Assembly (NCBI RefSeq): GCF_017948485.1
Contig: NZ_JAFFSX010000006.1
Coordinates: 248,001 to 312,000, forward strand
Length of the DNA stretch: 64,000 nt
From: Streptomyces sp. GESEQ-35
GTDB taxonomy: Bacteria > Actinomycetota > Actinomycetes > Streptomycetales > Streptomycetaceae
Reading direction: 5' to 3'
Each line of letters starts with the position of its first letter. Position 1 is the first letter of the stretch. The position numbers and the translations under genes are program-made. The notes beneath the pieces were generated by a model. That model saw nothing but the letters and a program-made list of their open reading frames with translations. It made no database searches and had not been told where the DNA came from. Positions 18,061 through 26,050 of the stretch are shown here, piece by piece.

Positions 18061-18098
18061 CTACAGTCCTTCCAAGGCTCTACAGACCTTCCAAGGCG
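18061..18098. repeat. 19-bp tandem duplication at the 3' end of the KASIII-like gene
   Basis: CTACAGTCCTTCCAAGGCT (18061-18079) and CTACAGACCTTCCAAGGCG (18080-18098) differ at two positions. The second contains the last codons and stop of the KASIII-like gene; the first repeats them just downstream, so the coding end (GLEGL-stop) is duplicated. Confidence 0.85.
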
Positions 18099-19120
18099 AA
18101 CCCCGCCTTGATCCACTTGCTCGACTCGACCGCGACGGCGAGGGCCTTCTGGCCGGCCGCGATCTCCTTCATCAGCTGCTGAAGCTGGAGAAAGGGGAGT
18201 GCGTTGCCGTTGTTTCCGGTGTCCGCGACGCAGCTGATCTCGCGCGCGTTCGGCAGCCCCAGCCGCTCGGTGATCAGCCGGGTCATCCGGCCGGACAGCT
18301 GCGGCGGGAGCAGGAAGTCCAGGTCGTCCGCCGACCAGCCCAGCTCGTCGAGGAGTTCCCAGAGGATCTCCACGGCCATGGCCGGCACCGAGCTCTCGAT
18401 GGCCTTGTAGTCCTCGGTGAGCGCCTGGCGCTGGTCGTGCCGGTCGGCGAGCCCGAACCAGTCGATGATCTGGCCGGGGCTGCGGCCGAGCCCCGTACAG
18501 CGGTTGAGGGTGCGGCGCAGGACGACGGGGCGTTCGCCGGGGTCGGCGCCGATGACGGCGGCGCCCGCGCCGTCGCCGAACAGCACGCAGTTGACCAGGT
18601 CGCCGGGGGCCGCCGAGGAGAGGTCGCGGCGCAGGTCGAGGTGCTTGGTGCAGACGTCGCCGCCGATGGCGAGGCCGGTGCGGTGGGTGCCGCTGGAGAT
18701 GAATGTGTGCGCGAGCGCGAGGGCCTGTACGGCGCCCGCGCAGCCCGACTGGAGCTGGTAGGTGGGGAGTTGGTCGAGGCCGAGGCGGTCGGCGACCTCG
18801 TTGACGGTGGCCGGCATCAGATGGTCCGGCGTCGCCGTGCCCAGCACGATGAACTCGATGTCGGCCGGGTCGGTGCCGGCGCACTCCATCGCCTGCGAGG
18901 CGGCCTCGGCGCACAGGTCCGCAAGGGACCAGCGGACCTCCCCGGTGGCGAGATCGCGGGCGAAGTGGCGGGTGCGGGTGCCGATGAAGTGGTCGATCCA
19001 CTCCTCGTTGACGCCCAGCGACGCGGCGAGGGAGGCGTTGTCGACGGGTGCGCCGGGCAGCGCGGAACCGGCGGCGGCTACATGGACGGTGGGGCCGGCG
19101 GTGGGCGCGGACACGGTCAT
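18080..19120 (-). CDS. KASIII-like condensing enzyme for tetronate formation (AbyA1-like)
   Basis: A 346-residue FabH/KASIII-fold protein. The nucleophile is Cys127 in LQSGCAGAVQAL, and the Asn position is in DTGNNGNALP (Asn303). The segment that carries the catalytic His in FabH (PHQAN) reads PPQLS here, so the His is replaced by Pro273. Such KASIII relatives occur in all 5-methylene tetronate cassettes and are proposed to join the beta-ketoacyl chain to glyceryl-ACP. The gene starts at ATG overlapping the PKS stop (ATGA), so the two are translationally coupled. Confidence 0.85.
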   Translation of the reverse strand: MTVSAPTAGPTVHVAAAGSALPGAPVDNASLAASLGVNEEWIDHFIGTRTRHFARDLATGEVRWSLADLCAEAASQAMECAGTDPADIEFIVLGTATPDHLMPATVNEVADRLGLDQLPTYQLQSGCAGAVQALALAHTFISSGTHRTGLAIGGDVCTKHLDLRRDLSSAAPGDLVNCVLFGDGAGAAVIGADPGERPVVLRRTLNRCTGLGRSPGQIIDWFGLADRHDQRQALTEDYKAIESSVPAMAVEILWELLDELGWSADDLDFLLPPQLSGRMTRLITERLGLPNAREISCVADTGNNGNALPFLQLQQLMKEIAAGQKALAVAVESSKWIKAGFALEGL

Positions 19121-22100
19121 AGGGCGGACTCCGTCGATGAGGCGACGCCACCTTGTGCGGCGCGCGCGGTGACGTATGCGATGAGGTCGCCGAGCGTGGA
19201 CAGATGGCCGAGCAGCTCCTGAACCGGCAGCGGCCCGAGAGCGGGCAGTCGCGCCTCCACGCGCGCCTTCAACTCGATCAGCGTGACCGAGTCCAGGCCC
19301 AGGTCCTCCTGGGGGCGCGAGTGCGGGGAGAGCGCGGTGACGTCGTAGCCGCCGAGGTCGGCGACGGCTTCGAGGACGCAGATCTCGATCGAGTCGGAAG
19401 GCGGTACCTCCTCGGGTTCCGTGTCGACCAGGGGCGGGGTCGGCAGGCCGCCGCGCCAGAAGCGCCCCTCCGTCGCGAAGACGTACGGCATCAGCCGCTT
19501 CGTCGGTCCCTCCTCGTGCGCGGGCCAGTCCACGTCCAGGCCCGCCCGGTACAGGGCGGCGACCGTCGCCGCCAGCTCCGTCCCGGTCGCGGCCTCGCCC
19601 GGCAGCGGGTGCAGCGGGATCGGGGGCGTCGGCGGGATGCCGTCGGTCGCGATACGGCGGGTCAGGGCCGTCAGGACCGGGCGGGGGCCGAGTTCGATGA
19701 CGTGCGTGGGGCGCTCGTCCAGGAGCTGGGCGGCGGCGTCCGCGAAGAGGACCGGGGCGCCGATGTGCTCCGTCCAGTACGCGGCGTCCAGCGGCTCCGA
19801 CTCCAGGAGCTTGCCGCGCACGGTCGAGTAGAACGGCGTGCGCGGGACGCCGCCCACCGTCTCCTCGGCGATGCGGTGGAACGGTTCGAGGACCGGCCGC
19901 ATGAGCGGGGAGTGGAAGGCGTGCGAGACCTCCAGCCGGCGGACGCGGACGCCGTCGAGGGCGGACGCGATTCGGTCCAGGGCGGCCAGATCGCCGGAAA
20001 GGACCGTGGATCGGGGGCCATTGAACGCGGCGAAGCCGACCAGGGGTTCGGGCTCGACCAGCTCGTGCAGCCGGTCCGCGGGCGCCTCGACGGCCAGCAT
20101 GCCGCCACCGTCGGGGAGTTCCTCCATCAGCGCGCCCCGCGCGGCGATCAGCCTGGCCGCGTCCGGCAGGGACAACGCCTCGGCATGCACCGCCGCCGCG
20201 AACTCGCCCACGCTGTGCCCGAGCAGCAGCGCCGGATGCACGCCGACATCCGCGAGCGCGGCGCCCAGCGCGTAGCCGACGGCGAACAGGGCTGGTTGCG
20301 CCCACCGCGTGCGGTGGACGGCCGGGTCGCCACGCAGAAGCAGGTCGCGTACGGACGTTTCGGTGTACGGCAGCAGCGCCGCGTCGGCCGCGTCGAGGTG
20401 ACGGCGGTAGAGCGGGGAGGAATGGTAGAGGCGGGCGCCCATGGCGGGGAACTGGGCGCCCTGTCCGGTGAACAGGGCGGCGATCAGCGGGGGTTGGCGT
20501 GGCGGGGTGGGTGTCGCGGCCGGGAGTTCACTGGCCGCGGATGCCGTGGCGTGGGGTGGGCCGGTTCCGCGCGCCGTCCGCTGCGGTACGTCGACGGGGG
20601 GCGCCGCCGCGTGCGGTGCGTCGATGGTGGGTGCCGTGTCGGGTTGTTTGTCGGCTCCGGGCGCCGCCGCGTGCGGTGCGTGGACCCCGCGTGTCACGGT
20701 CTGCCCCGGCGCACCGCCGCGTAGCCCGTTGGTCTGCGCCCGCAACAACTCCGCCAGCCGTTTACTGCCCTCCTCCACCCCCACCACGACCGCCGCCCGC
20801 ACTCCATGCCCCGACTTGACGCGGTGCGAGGCCCGGCACAGAGGTGCGACCGGGGTCTGGCGTCGGCCGATCGCCTCGGACTGGGCGGTGAGGTTGCGGC
20901 GCAGCGCGGGCGCGTCGGGTGCGGTGAGGGTGAAGACGTGGGCGCCCAGGGCGGGCGCCGCCGAAACCGTCGTACGGACGGACGGCGCCGACTCCAGGAC
21001 GGCGTGTGCGTTCGTGCCGCCCATGCCGAAGCTGCTCAGGCCCGCCAGTGCCGGGCCGCCGGACAGCCGCAGTGGTGCCTTGAGGAGCCTCAGCCCCTTC
21101 TCCGCCAGCAGCAGCCCCGGGTTCTCGTGTGCGGCGAAGCGGCTGACCGGGACCGTGCGGTGGTGCAGGGCGAGGGCCACCTTGATGAGGCCGGCGATCC
21201 CGGCGGCGCCCTCCGTGTGGCCGAGGTTGCCCTTGACCGAGCCGAGGGCCATCGGGCGGGTGCGGCCGGCGTGCCAGGCGCCGAGGGCCTTCGCCTCGAT
21301 CATGTCGCCGAGGGCCGTGCCGGTGCCGTGCCCCTCGGTGAACACCACGTCGCCCGGTTCCACGCCCGCCCTGCGGTAGGCCGCCGCCATGACCTCCTGC
21401 TGCGACCAACGGCTCGGCGCTGTCAGCCCGTTGCTCCGCCCGTCCTGGTTGACGGCCGTCCCCCGGATCACCGCGTACACGTGATCGCCGTCGGCCAGCG
21501 CGTCCTCCAGGCGCCGCAGCACGACCGCCCCGACACCCTCCCCGCGCCCGATGCCGTTCGCCCCCGCGCTGAACGGCTTGCAGCGGCCGTCCGGCGCCGC
21601 GAGCCCCGCCCGTTCGTAGAACAGGCCGAGCGCGGGTGTCATCGTGATGTTCACGCCGCCCGCGAGGGCTCGGTCGCACTCCCCGGACAGCAGTGCGTTC
21701 ACCGCCAGATGCACCGCGACCAGCGACGACGAGCACGCCGTGTCGACGGCCAGGCACGGGCCCTTGAGGTCCAGGTGGTACGAGACCCGGTTGGCGATCA
21801 TGCAGTAACCGTTGCCGGAACCGATCTGCGGGGTGATCCCCGGCAGGTCGGTCAGCGTCAGCTGTGCCCACTCACTGCCCATCACCCCGACGAACACCCC
21901 GGTCGACGACCCCGCCAGCCGGTGCGGGGCGATGCCCGCGTCCTCGAACGCCCGCCACGCGCACTGGAGCATCAGCCGCTGCTGCGGATCCATGGAGCCG
22001 GCCTCGCGCGGGGTGATGGTGAAGAAGCCGTGGTCGAAGGCGTCCGCGTCCGCGATGAAACCGCCCTCGCCCGGCCCGCCCGTCACCCCCGGATCCCAGC

Positions 22101-22218
22101 GCTCGCGCGGCACGCGACCGATGCCGTCGCCGCCCCGCATCAGCAACTCCCAGAAGCGGTACGGATCCTCCGCACCCGGGAAACGGCAGTCGAGACCGGT
22201 TACGGCAACTGCGCTCAT
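19117..22218 (-). CDS. Type I polyketide synthase, single module KS-AT-ACP
   Basis: A 1033-residue synthase. KS spans about residues 1-420 with Cys162 (DTACSSS), His297 (EGHGTGT) and His334 (KGNLGHTEG). AT spans about 580-870, with Ser669 in GHSVG and HAFHS at 766-770, the pattern of malonyl-CoA-specific ATs. An ACP lies at about 940-1015 with Ser977 in LGLDSVTL. There is no KR, DH, ER or thioesterase, so it should make a beta-ketoacyl-ACP by one condensation, or several unreduced ones. The KS-AT linker (500-575) contains imperfect His/Ala/Pro repeats. It overlaps the upstream ACP gene and the downstream KASIII gene by ATGA. Confidence 0.93.
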   Translation of the reverse strand: MSAVAVTGLDCRFPGAEDPYRFWELLMRGGDGIGRVPRERWDPGVTGGPGEGGFIADADAFDHGFFTITPREAGSMDPQQRLMLQCAWRAFEDAGIAPHRLAGSSTGVFVGVMGSEWAQLTLTDLPGITPQIGSGNGYCMIANRVSYHLDLKGPCLAVDTACSSSLVAVHLAVNALLSGECDRALAGGVNITMTPALGLFYERAGLAAPDGRCKPFSAGANGIGRGEGVGAVVLRRLEDALADGDHVYAVIRGTAVNQDGRSNGLTAPSRWSQQEVMAAAYRRAGVEPGDVVFTEGHGTGTALGDMIEAKALGAWHAGRTRPMALGSVKGNLGHTEGAAGIAGLIKVALALHHRTVPVSRFAAHENPGLLLAEKGLRLLKAPLRLSGGPALAGLSSFGMGGTNAHAVLESAPSVRTTVSAAPALGAHVFTLTAPDAPALRRNLTAQSEAIGRRQTPVAPLCRASHRVKSGHGVRAAVVVGVEEGSKRLAELLRAQTNGLRGGAPGQTVTRGVHAPHAAAPGADKQPDTAPTIDAPHAAAPPVDVPQRTARGTGPPHATASAASELPAATPTPPRQPPLIAALFTGQGAQFPAMGARLYHSSPLYRRHLDAADAALLPYTETSVRDLLLRGDPAVHRTRWAQPALFAVGYALGAALADVGVHPALLLGHSVGEFAAAVHAEALSLPDAARLIAARGALMEELPDGGGMLAVEAPADRLHELVEPEPLVGFAAFNGPRSTVLSGDLAALDRIASALDGVRVRRLEVSHAFHSPLMRPVLEPFHRIAEETVGGVPRTPFYSTVRGKLLESEPLDAAYWTEHIGAPVLFADAAAQLLDERPTHVIELGPRPVLTALTRRIATDGIPPTPPIPLHPLPGEAATGTELAATVAALYRAGLDVDWPAHEEGPTKRLMPYVFATEGRFWRGGLPTPPLVDTEPEEVPPSDSIEICVLEAVADLGGYDVTALSPHSRPQEDLGLDSVTLIELKARVEARLPALGPLPVQELLGHLSTLGDLIAYVTARAAQGGVASSTESAL
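20600..20681 (-). repeat. 60-bp-period repeat in the PKS linker
   Basis: GGCGCCGCCGCGTGCGGTGC recurs at 20600 and 20660 with a period of 60 bp inside the KS-AT linker and encodes the APHAAAP peptide twice. Such low-complexity Ala/Pro/His linkers vary in length between strains. Confidence 0.7.
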
Positions 22219-22481
22219 CCGGCGTTCTCCAGCTCTTTCCAGAGGTGGCCCGCGAGCGCCCGCACGGTCGGGAAGTCCCAGGCGGCCGTGGGGTCCACGG
22301 GGATGCCGAAGTGGTCCTCCACATCGCCGCAGAGGCTGAGCGCGGCCACCGAGTCCAGTCCGTACTCGGCGAGCGGCACCGTGGGGTCGAGCTCGGCCGG
22401 GTCGCGCCGCAGATAGGCGCCGACGCGCGTGGTGAGCCAGTCGATCAGGGACTGCTCCGTGGGGACGGTGGGCAAGGACAT
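22215..22481 (-). CDS. Acyl carrier protein (probable fatty acyl-ACP)
   Basis: An 88-residue ACP with the phosphopantetheine Ser in YGLDSVAALSL. ATG at 22481 is preferred because GGAGAACGCC lies directly upstream; an ATG 36 bp earlier is possible. It lies between the acyl-CoA dehydrogenase gene and the PKS gene, overlapping the PKS start by ATGA. By analogy with lipopeptide initiation (FAAL-ACP-ACAD sets of friulimicin or ramoplanin type), it probably accepts the fatty acyl group from the FAAL and presents it for desaturation and for loading onto the KS. Confidence 0.87.
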   Translation of the reverse strand: MSLPTVPTEQSLIDWLTTRVGAYLRRDPAELDPTVPLAEYGLDSVAALSLCGDVEDHFGIPVDPTAAWDFPTVRALAGHLWKELENAG

Positions 22482-22544
22482 GGCGTTCTCCAGGTTGAGA
22501 GCGGCGAGAAGCGGCAAGAACGAGCGGTCCGCGTGGCGCCGTTG

Positions 22545-24302
22545 CTACGCGTGGTCGTAGAGATCGAATGAGCGCAACTCCTCGTATCTGCGGAGCAGTT
22601 CGGCCCGGAGCGGTTCCGCATACGCCGCCGGGAGCCCGCCCTCGCGCAGGCCCAGCCGACGCGCCGAGCGATGCAGGGCCGCGCCCAGCCACACCGGGTC
22701 CGCGAGGAACCCGCCGCGTGCGGTACGCCAGACGCCGACCGCGGCAGCGGCGCCGAGGAGTTCGGCGTACCGCGCGGCCAGGGCGAACGCGGCCGGGGAG
22801 GCGAGCGGAGTGCGCTCGGCCGGAGGCAGGGCGCGACAGGCGCGGCGGACGTCGGCCAACTCCACGGCCAGGTCCCGCAGCAGGTCCTGGACGGGTGCCT
22901 CCGTCTCCGTGAGCGTCGCGGTGAGCGTGTCCCCGGTCGCCGCGAGTGTGAGCCGGTCGAAGGGGATCCCGGCGGGGACGTCATCGTCCTCGACCGTGAA
23001 CAGGCCGTCGGTACAGGAGAGTTGTGGTGCCGTCGCCAGTCTCCGCAGCTGTGGCACCAGCGTCGCCAGACAGGCCGTCGGACCGGCATGACCGAGCGAG
23101 AGCACCGGCAGGTCCCGCACATGCCGGCCGAAGGCCGCGTGCTCGCCCTCACGGACATAGAAGCGGGCGCCGAGCACCACCGACAGCTCGCGCACGCTGT
23201 CCGTGAGCAGCTTCGGCACCAGGTACTTCACGGCCGCCGATGTGACACTTGCCTGCTCGGGCAGCAGATGGACCGTCCGCGCGGCGGCCAGCGACAGGCT
23301 GTCGCACAGCAGCAGATCGGCGAACGCGTTCGTCAACACGGCGGCCGCGTGCGGAAGTTGGATGACGTTACGGCGGTACAGGCGCCGTTCGAGCGCGAAC
23401 CGCAGCACGGTGCGCAGACAGCTGTCCGCCGTCCCGATCGCCATCCCCGGCAGCGCACTCCGCGTCACCTGGAAGGACCGCAGCGCGACCTCACCGCCCC
23501 GCCCCTCGTCGCCGACCAGGGCCGACGCGGGCACCGGACAGTCCCGGAAGGCGAGCCCGGAGATCCGGCAGCCGCGCACGCCCGCCGTGCGGTAGCGGGG
23601 GAGCGGCTGCCAGCGGTCGGTCGGCACCTCGTCGGGGCCCGCGAGCAGCACCGAGTGGCTGCGGCTGCCCGGCGCCGGGTCGGTACGGGCGAACAGCACC
23701 CAGGCCCGCGCCCGGTCCGCGTTGTTGATGACCTCCTTCGCCCCGTACAGGCGATAGCCGCCGCGCCCCGCACGGGCGGTGAAGTCCACGTGCAGGAAGT
23801 CGTTGCCGTGCGCGAGCTCGTGGTAGGCGACGGACACCTTGCCGCCGTCCAGCAGCAGACGCCCGAGCCGGTCGCGCTGCTCGGGCGAGCCCGCCGCCCA
23901 GACATTCACCGCCGCCATGAAGGACGTGACACCGTGCCCGAGGCCGAGCCCCACATCCCGGCGGAACACCTCGCGCAGCACCCGCACCAGACCGTCCAGC
24001 CGGGCCAGCCGCCCGCCCAGCTCCACCGGCACGTACTCGGCGCCGAGCCCGAACCCGTCGAGCAGCGCCTCGCCGTCCGCGCTGGGTTCACCGCGCTCGT
24101 CGGCGGCGGTGAACTGCCGTTGGCTGAGCGGGTTTTCCGGGTCGTGGGGATCTCCGAAGGCCCGCGCGAGCTCGGAGGTCCGCTGTGCGATGGGCCGTTG
24201 AGCGTCTGCGGGTGCGTTGTGGCCGGTCGCGCAGTTCCCCGCGCCCCTTCGGGGCGCTGCAGAACCGCTGCCGATGTCGCCAGGGCCGCTTTGGTCACGC
24301 AT
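22545..24302 (-). CDS. Acyl-CoA dehydrogenase paralogue 1 (catalytic base changed)
   Basis: A 585-residue protein with ACAD N-terminal, middle and C-terminal domains (AYHELAHGNDFLHVDFTA, YRLYGAKEVINNADRA, LYRRNVIQLPHAAAVL) plus an extra about 170-residue C-terminal helical region, like its neighbour. Where the neighbour has Asp376 in LFDGNTL, this one has His405 in LGHAGPT, so the expected base is lost. The ATG overlaps the previous stop (TAATG), fixing the start. Residues about 16-28 (APRRGAGNCATGH) are encoded by a dispersed repeat, and no other start bypasses it. It may be a non-dehydrogenating partner of paralogue 2. Confidence 0.83.
   Translation of the reverse strand: MRDQSGPGDIGSGSAAPRRGAGNCATGHNAPADAQRPIAQRTSELARAFGDPHDPENPLSQRQFTAADERGEPSADGEALLDGFGLGAEYVPVELGGRLARLDGLVRVLREVFRRDVGLGLGHGVTSFMAAVNVWAAGSPEQRDRLGRLLLDGGKVSVAYHELAHGNDFLHVDFTARAGRGGYRLYGAKEVINNADRARAWVLFARTDPAPGSRSHSVLLAGPDEVPTDRWQPLPRYRTAGVRGCRISGLAFRDCPVPASALVGDEGRGGEVALRSFQVTRSALPGMAIGTADSCLRTVLRFALERRLYRRNVIQLPHAAAVLTNAFADLLLCDSLSLAAARTVHLLPEQASVTSAAVKYLVPKLLTDSVRELSVVLGARFYVREGEHAAFGRHVRDLPVLSLGHAGPTACLATLVPQLRRLATAPQLSCTDGLFTVEDDDVPAGIPFDRLTLAATGDTLTATLTETEAPVQDLLRDLAVELADVRRACRALPPAERTPLASPAAFALAARYAELLGAAAAVGVWRTARGGFLADPVWLGAALHRSARRLGLREGGLPAAYAEPLRAELLRRYEELRSFDLYDHA
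24205..24256 (+). repeat. Dispersed palindromic repeat, copy 2 (inside a coding region)
   Basis: Core GGTCGCGCAGTTCCCCGCGC, ending with the hairpin GCGCCCC-TTC-GGGGCGC. It lies within the first 33 codons of acyl-CoA dehydrogenase paralogue 1, on the opposite strand to the gene. Confidence 0.85.
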
Positions 24303-26050
24303 TACTCGGCCCCCCGCACCAGATCTAGCCGCAGCAGCGAGAACAGCCGGCCCCGCTCATGCGCGGAGAGAGCCTCTTCCAGCAGGTCGTCATAGGCGTC
24401 ACCGGCATCCGGCGGCTCCTCGCCCAGCCGTACGAGCAGCCGGTCGAGCACGGCCCGCAGCCACACCCCGTCCCGCCACAGCCCCTCCTCGCCGGCGGCC
24501 CCACGCGTGTTGCACACCCACAGCCCCAGACAGGCGGCGGCCGTGACGCACAGGCAGTAGCGGCGGGCCAGTTCGAAGGCGTCCTCCGGGACGTCGGCGA
24601 CCACGTCGGAGAAACCGGCCATCCGGTCGTGGACCCGGCCGGTGACGTCCAGCAGCCGTAGCGCCGCGTCCACCGCACACTTCAGGGCGGGCTGCTCCGC
24701 GGCCTGCTCCCACAGCTCCTCGATCAGCCCGGGCAGCGCGGCAAGCAGCGAACTGCCGTTGCGCGTCTTGAGGGTAAGCCGCGTCGGCTCGAACTCCGGG
24801 AGTGCTACGGCGAGTTCACAGGCCGCGAGCGCCGGGGCAGGGTCGGCCGTGCCGCGCCTCCAGTGCCGTACCAGCGAACGGAACTGCTGCACCAGCGAGG
24901 TCAGATTGACCAGCGTGTTCCCGTCGAACAGGCCGACGATCCGGTGGTCGCGCTCCACCTTCTGGAACATGCCGTACGGCCCGACGCCCTGCCCCGACAC
25001 CAGGAACGCCCGCGCCCCGAGCACTCCGCCGAGTGCGCAGAGCACGTCTTCCGTGCCGGTCGGCAGCAGGTACTTCGTCACGGCGGCGATGAGCGACAGT
25101 TCGTCCGTGGCCGTGTGCACCATGCGGGACGCGACGAGCGCGAGTGCCTCATGGGCGATGACGTCGGCCGCCGCGGACGCCAGCACATGCCGCGCCTGCG
25201 GGAGTTCGGTGAGGCTACGGCCGTACAGGCGGCGTTCGCGGGCGAAGCCGAGGGCGAGGTGCAGGCCGTGGTCGGCGGCGCCGAGGGAGAGGGAGGCGCA
25301 CATGGTGCGGGTGAGCTGGAGGGCCTTCAGCACCGTCTCGATGCCCGTGCCCTCGGCTCCCACCAGGGCGTGCGGGCCCACCTGCGCGTCGTCCAGGACG
25401 ATCCCGGAGATGTCGGCGCCGCGGATGCCGTGGGTGGGCACCTTGGGCAGGGAGCGGTAGGTGGCCGGCGCCAGCTCGCGTTTGTCGGTGAGCAGGACGC
25501 TGAAGCCGCGGGGGCCGCCCGCCGGGTCCGTGCGGGCCAGGACGGAGAGGAGGGTGCCGCGGGTGGCGTTGTTGATCAGCCACTTCTCGCCGTGCAGCCG
25601 CCAGCCGTCGTCGGTCCGTCGCGCGGTCACCTCGCCCGCCAACAGGTCGCTTCCGTGGGCCCGTTCGGTGAGCGCGAGCGCGACCGGCACCCCGGCACGC
25701 ACGTCCGCGCCGAGCCGCGCCGCCTGCTCGTCGCCGCCCGCGACCCACACGCACACCGCGCCGAGATACGTCTTGCCGTGCGCGACGGCCACCGTCAGAT
25801 CGCGCCGGGCGACCGTCCGGACGAGCTGGAGCGCATGCTCGTAGTCCCGCAGCCGGCCGCCGTGGCGGACCGGCACGTAGTAGTCGGGCAGGCCCCAGGC
25901 GTCGAGGTCGCGGCAGATCTGCGCCGGGAACTCCTCGCGGGCGTCCAGGTCCAGGCAGGTGGCGTACGAGAACGTGGTGCGGGCGTCGGTGGGGTCGCCG
26001 AGGGCGTGCTCCAGTTCCTCGGCGAGACGGTAGGGGGAGTGCTCCGTCAT
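24302..26050 (-). CDS. Acyl-CoA/acyl-ACP dehydrogenase paralogue 2
   Basis: A 582-residue FAD-dependent dehydrogenase with the ACAD fold (ALTERAHGSDLLAGEVTA, WRLHGEKWLINNATRG, RRLYGRSLTELPQARHVL) and an additional C-terminal helical region of about 180 residues. The proposed base is Asp376 in GLFDGNTLVNL, taking the place of the usual Glu. Enzymes of this type next to a FAAL and an ACP introduce double bonds into ACP-bound fatty acyl chains. Its start overlaps the FAAL stop (ATGA), and its stop overlaps the start of paralogue 1 (TAATG), so the three are made together. Confidence 0.88.
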   Translation of the reverse strand: MTEHSPYRLAEELEHALGDPTDARTTFSYATCLDLDAREEFPAQICRDLDAWGLPDYYVPVRHGGRLRDYEHALQLVRTVARRDLTVAVAHGKTYLGAVCVWVAGGDEQAARLGADVRAGVPVALALTERAHGSDLLAGEVTARRTDDGWRLHGEKWLINNATRGTLLSVLARTDPAGGPRGFSVLLTDKRELAPATYRSLPKVPTHGIRGADISGIVLDDAQVGPHALVGAEGTGIETVLKALQLTRTMCASLSLGAADHGLHLALGFARERRLYGRSLTELPQARHVLASAAADVIAHEALALVASRMVHTATDELSLIAAVTKYLLPTGTEDVLCALGGVLGARAFLVSGQGVGPYGMFQKVERDHRIVGLFDGNTLVNLTSLVQQFRSLVRHWRRGTADPAPALAACELAVALPEFEPTRLTLKTRNGSSLLAALPGLIEELWEQAAEQPALKCAVDAALRLLDVTGRVHDRMAGFSDVVADVPEDAFELARRYCLCVTAAACLGLWVCNTRGAAGEEGLWRDGVWLRAVLDRLLVRLGEEPPDAGDAYDDLLEEALSAHERGRLFSLLRLDLVRGAE

